Part shown: positions 61,064 to 64,000 of the stretch, one piece after another
Layout of the letters: each line of letters opens with the position of its first letter
Numbering within the stretch: position 1 is the first letter of the stretch
NCBI RefSeq assembly: GCF_003672135.1
Contig: NC_039515.1
Location: forward strand, 7,440,001 to 7,504,000
Length of the DNA stretch: 64,000 nt
DNA from: Ooceraea biroi
Taxonomy: Eukaryota > Arthropoda > Insecta > Hymenoptera > Formicidae
Direction of reading: 5' to 3'
The notes under the pieces: generated by a model
The model's database searches: none
What the model saw: the letters and a program-made list of their open reading frames with translations, nothing else
What the model was told of the DNA's origin: nothing
Translations under genes and position numbers: made by a program

Positions 61064-64000
61064 GTAAGTACGCTTAAAAGTATCAGTAGCAGGTTGCTAT
61101 AAATAGAACACGATATGAACGAAGTAAATCGAGCAACGAAGCTCGAGAAAAACGCCCAAGAAATCCCACAAAACTTCGCTTCTTTCTAATCATTTTTAAG
61201 CTTCTTTTAAAAACAATAGTTGATTCTAATAAAAATTGTAGATATTTGCATATTCTTCGTAAGATGAAGAAACACGCTATAATATATTCTGCGTTTCGCC
61301 TTTTCAAAAGTACTTTACAATTCACAGCCGAGGAACTTTAATAAAGATCTGAATGTTCATCGCGAAACATTTTCTTCTTCATTGTTTCCGAGAAAATTGC
61401 AGACAAAGCCCTATGCACCAGAAAATATTCATTCCGTGAATCGGACTTATTTTTCCACGAGGCATCATCGCGCGTCCTTGTACCTTGCAGATTTATCTGC
61501 GGTCGAATTTCATTAGCCAAGAATTCGTACAGTTTCGGCGACGAGGACGCGCCCGAGAATGAAACGTAAATCACGTATGCAAATCGCGACGCGTTTTTCG
61601 CGACGACGACTCGCGGACGGAATTATCGCGAGGCGGTGCAAGTGACGGTGATAATATCCAATAATATCTGTCGAGACGATGATAACTCATCCGTGGGTAC
61701 CTGTTGGTCCGAGTCAGTCCAAGCAGGATGTCTGGCCCCTTAATTGCGAGTTTCCTCGACGTATCCGAGGCCTCGCCCCGCCGTTTCACCAACTCGCCTC
61801 GGAAATGCCATTGACATTGTTGGTCTCCGGCCAACTGGCGAATCTCCTCCGACTCGTCGTGGATTGCAGAACGATGAAAACACTGTGCGAGTTTTCCTGA
61901 GAAAATTCGGAGAGCTCCGTTGCTCGCTAATGCACGTTTACACACTTCGCTATCGAAACGTACTTTTAATTTTAATTTTCGAGCCTTGATGAAGCTCGTA
62001 TCACTTTTTCTCGTAATATTTGTACTTTTGCTTACTTTATAATACTTCATAATTTTTTTCCTTTCTCTTTCTCTCTAACTGCAATTCGTTTTGCATCTAA
62101 AGTGAAATACATATTTCCTGTTGAACGATTGAAGAAGTATATGATGTATTGGTAAAATATTATAATATATTATATATATATATACGTACGCAATTCACGT
62201 TAGCGAATATAAAATTGCCAATATTTCGAAATTTAAATTAAACTGAATTGTATAATGTATGTTTTATGCGATATCGCGGCCGAAAAATATAAAACAAGCA
62301 TAAATGTCGATATTGTAATATTTATTTATCGATATTGTAATAATTACACATGTCCGTTGATCTAGATTGGATACAATAATTGAGTTGCGTTAGTCAATTA
62401 TTTTTAATTGTTTTATTTGATTGGAAAAGTTAGTTGTTTTTAATAATCAAGAGCGTGTTAAATACCAGCGGTAAAGCAGGTCTCTCGCGTTACATGATGC
62501 CGGTACCACAGGGAGCTTCTAAAGCCCTCCCGCTGATACAGAGAATAGCTGCAATATCGGCTCCATTCTGATGCATCATGTGGCACCCTCTAGCAAGTAA
62601 ACGGTAGATGCAATTTTATTGATTTATAATTAAATCGCGTTATTTAAAAAATATTAAATTGGTAATTTAGGTTCGATATAATTGTTTTCACTGGAATAAT
62701 TATCATATTACATGTATTGTGTCTGCAACGTTCTCCCTTTATTTTTATGCAAATCTGCTTTTTGTCGGTAGGAATAATATTAATACTTTCATCTACTAAT
62801 TTAAAAATGCTTTTGTCTCATAACTTATTTTTTCAAATGCCTGCTGTCGTTGAATACTTTCTGTCAGTAATTATTGCTCCGAGATGCATCGCAATAATCT
62901 AGAAAGGCTCATTTTTTATTCAGTTTTAATTTATAATACCTGCACGTTCGAATCACATTTATATATCAAACGTTTTTATCTCCAGTGATTATTATATTTA
63001 TATTTATTACTGTTTTTCGCGCGGAATATACATTACTCGTTTCATTTTCACTTAATGTTTTAGATATCTTAATGTCCATTAATGTATATTTTGCAAGTGA
63101 CATGCGAGCAACCAATAAATAAAACAAATTTATTTCAGAGCGCATCCGATGAGAGTTACCGATTACTTGTCTCTCAAATAATCTGCGATCCGCAATACGT
63201 GTTTCAGCTCGAAACGCATCTATCGTGATCATCGTGATCGTGATGACGCGGTACTTTGACGGCTGGTAATAATAATTGTGCGCGCGCTAATTAGCACAGG
63301 CTTGCATTCGTCGCGTTAATTAGATGGCCGTAACGAGCCGGGCCTTCCAGTGCCGGCAGACAGGACCGCCGTGACAAAAAATCCCGTAATTTTCACCCCT
63401 TTTCCTCCTCTCCCGCCCCTCTCGCCGGGGAAAAATTCATGGATCGTGATGCGTTGCCCGGAACAAGCCGAATCAAAGTACGTCGACGGTGTGGATTGGA
63501 CAGGTGCAGTGATTAACTTCGTTATCCAGTTATCGCGCTTTGACTCCCGCGCGAATCCCGTGAATTCTGCGAAAGACCTGAACATCCGGCCCTTTGTGTA
63601 CATTCCGATCGGCAAATTTAGCGGATTTTCGCGCGCGCTGTGCGAAACCTCTCCCCTTCGGTTCGTTTGCCTTTCTAACTTGGATGGGCTCTATTTGTTC
63701 CCCTCAGTGTGCGCGCACCGTGTCAAAGAAAAATACGGGTTCTCTGTTACCGAAAGAGGGACCCGACGAGATTCGCGCGCGTTCGATCGGGCCAGTTAAA
63801 AGCGCAATTTCGCACAAACGATTTGTATCCTCTTTTAAGAAAGAAAAATGTTTCGATAAATGCCAAGGAATAAATCTGCGTTTTTCTATATACAAATATC
63901 ATTTCTCAAAATTGATATCAATTTATCTTGAAAACAAACCTGTGTCCCTAAAAAAATAAAATTGGCATGCACGTTTTTCCACGTTCTCTCTGAAAGACTG
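61064..64000. other. Probable MMP intron, no exon recognised
   Basis: The donor at 61064 has no matching catalytic exon in the window, so this is taken as intron. ORFs at 61571-62050 (minus) and 63350-63959 (plus) show no domain and overlap other frames. A GC-richer block at about 62455-62600 is noted separately. An AT microsatellite lies near 62165-62185. Confidence 0.55.
62455..62600. other. Isolated GC-richer block, unexplained
   Basis: It lies between AT-rich flanks. It has short self-complementary pieces (GGGAG at 62511 with CTCCC at 62527) and no long ORF; the minus strand has a 29-codon frame from an ATG near 62577. It could be a non-coding RNA, a regulatory element or a repeat fragment. 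Confidence 0.25.

Noticed and set aside
61571..62050. 159-residue minus-strand ORF in the MMP intron
   Set aside because: No recognisable domain, composition typical of chance reading, and overlapped by plus-strand ORFs.
62485..62590. Possible additional MMP or other protein exon
   Set aside because: Plus frames contain stops and the minus frame gives only 29 codons without family resemblance; kept as an unexplained block instead.

Overview
The window is eukaryotic nuclear DNA from an insect, most likely a hymenopteran and probably an ant. The only host coding sequence I can support is two exons of a matrix metalloproteinase (MMP). The intergenic or intronic DNA alternates AT-rich stretches with CpG-rich ones and carries TTAGG-type motifs (the insect telomere unit). 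It holds many mariner elements and TA-targeting elements ending in CAGGGTG, which I associate with ant genomes. The species call is inference. There are no operons, bacterial signals, CRISPR arrays, rRNAs or convincing tRNAs.

Host gene: at the right end, exons 59541-59642 and 60894-61063 (+) are joined by a 1251-bp intron. They encode the MMP propeptide: a peptidoglycan-binding-like helix bundle, the cysteine switch ARRCGLPD, and a furin-type RHKR site. The catalytic exons should lie right of the window. The signal-peptide exon was not found, so much of the left 59 kb may be a long first intron or upstream flank (inference).

Mobile DNA, left to right: (1) three 910-bp deletion derivatives of a pogo/Tigger-like transposon (581, 12299, 17314), each keeping a tiny first exon, an intron and the start of the DNA-binding exon; (2) two long-TIR foldback elements of about 0.85 kb (3419, 38308) and a 112-bp palindromic relative (47219) with an 8-bp target duplication; (3) five mariners: two mellifera-like sisters sharing the same inactivating lesions (5908, 40461), a second mellifera-like element (28780), one with a 0.69-kb internal tandem duplication (44705), and a nearly intact cecropia/Hsmar1-like one (51629); (4) TA-flanked elements with CAGGGTG termini (8606, 11491, 15349, 48798, 53063), two of which carry pieces of an IS630/mariner-like transposase with a DUF4817-type N-terminus; (5) long-TIR elements at 24363 and 31743 (the latter in TTAA); (6) a MITE-like AT-rich repeat at 23005; (7) a 119-bp satellite flanked by 130-bp direct repeats (53818-54938); (8) a 70-80-bp-arm hairpin (55951-56140).

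The most striking structure is an 863-bp, almost perfect, nested palindrome at 48798-49660. I found no new multi-gene system. The interest lies in mobile-element structure: nested hairpins, an inverted loop segment, shared-defect sister copies, and repeats carrying nuclear-receptor-like half-sites.
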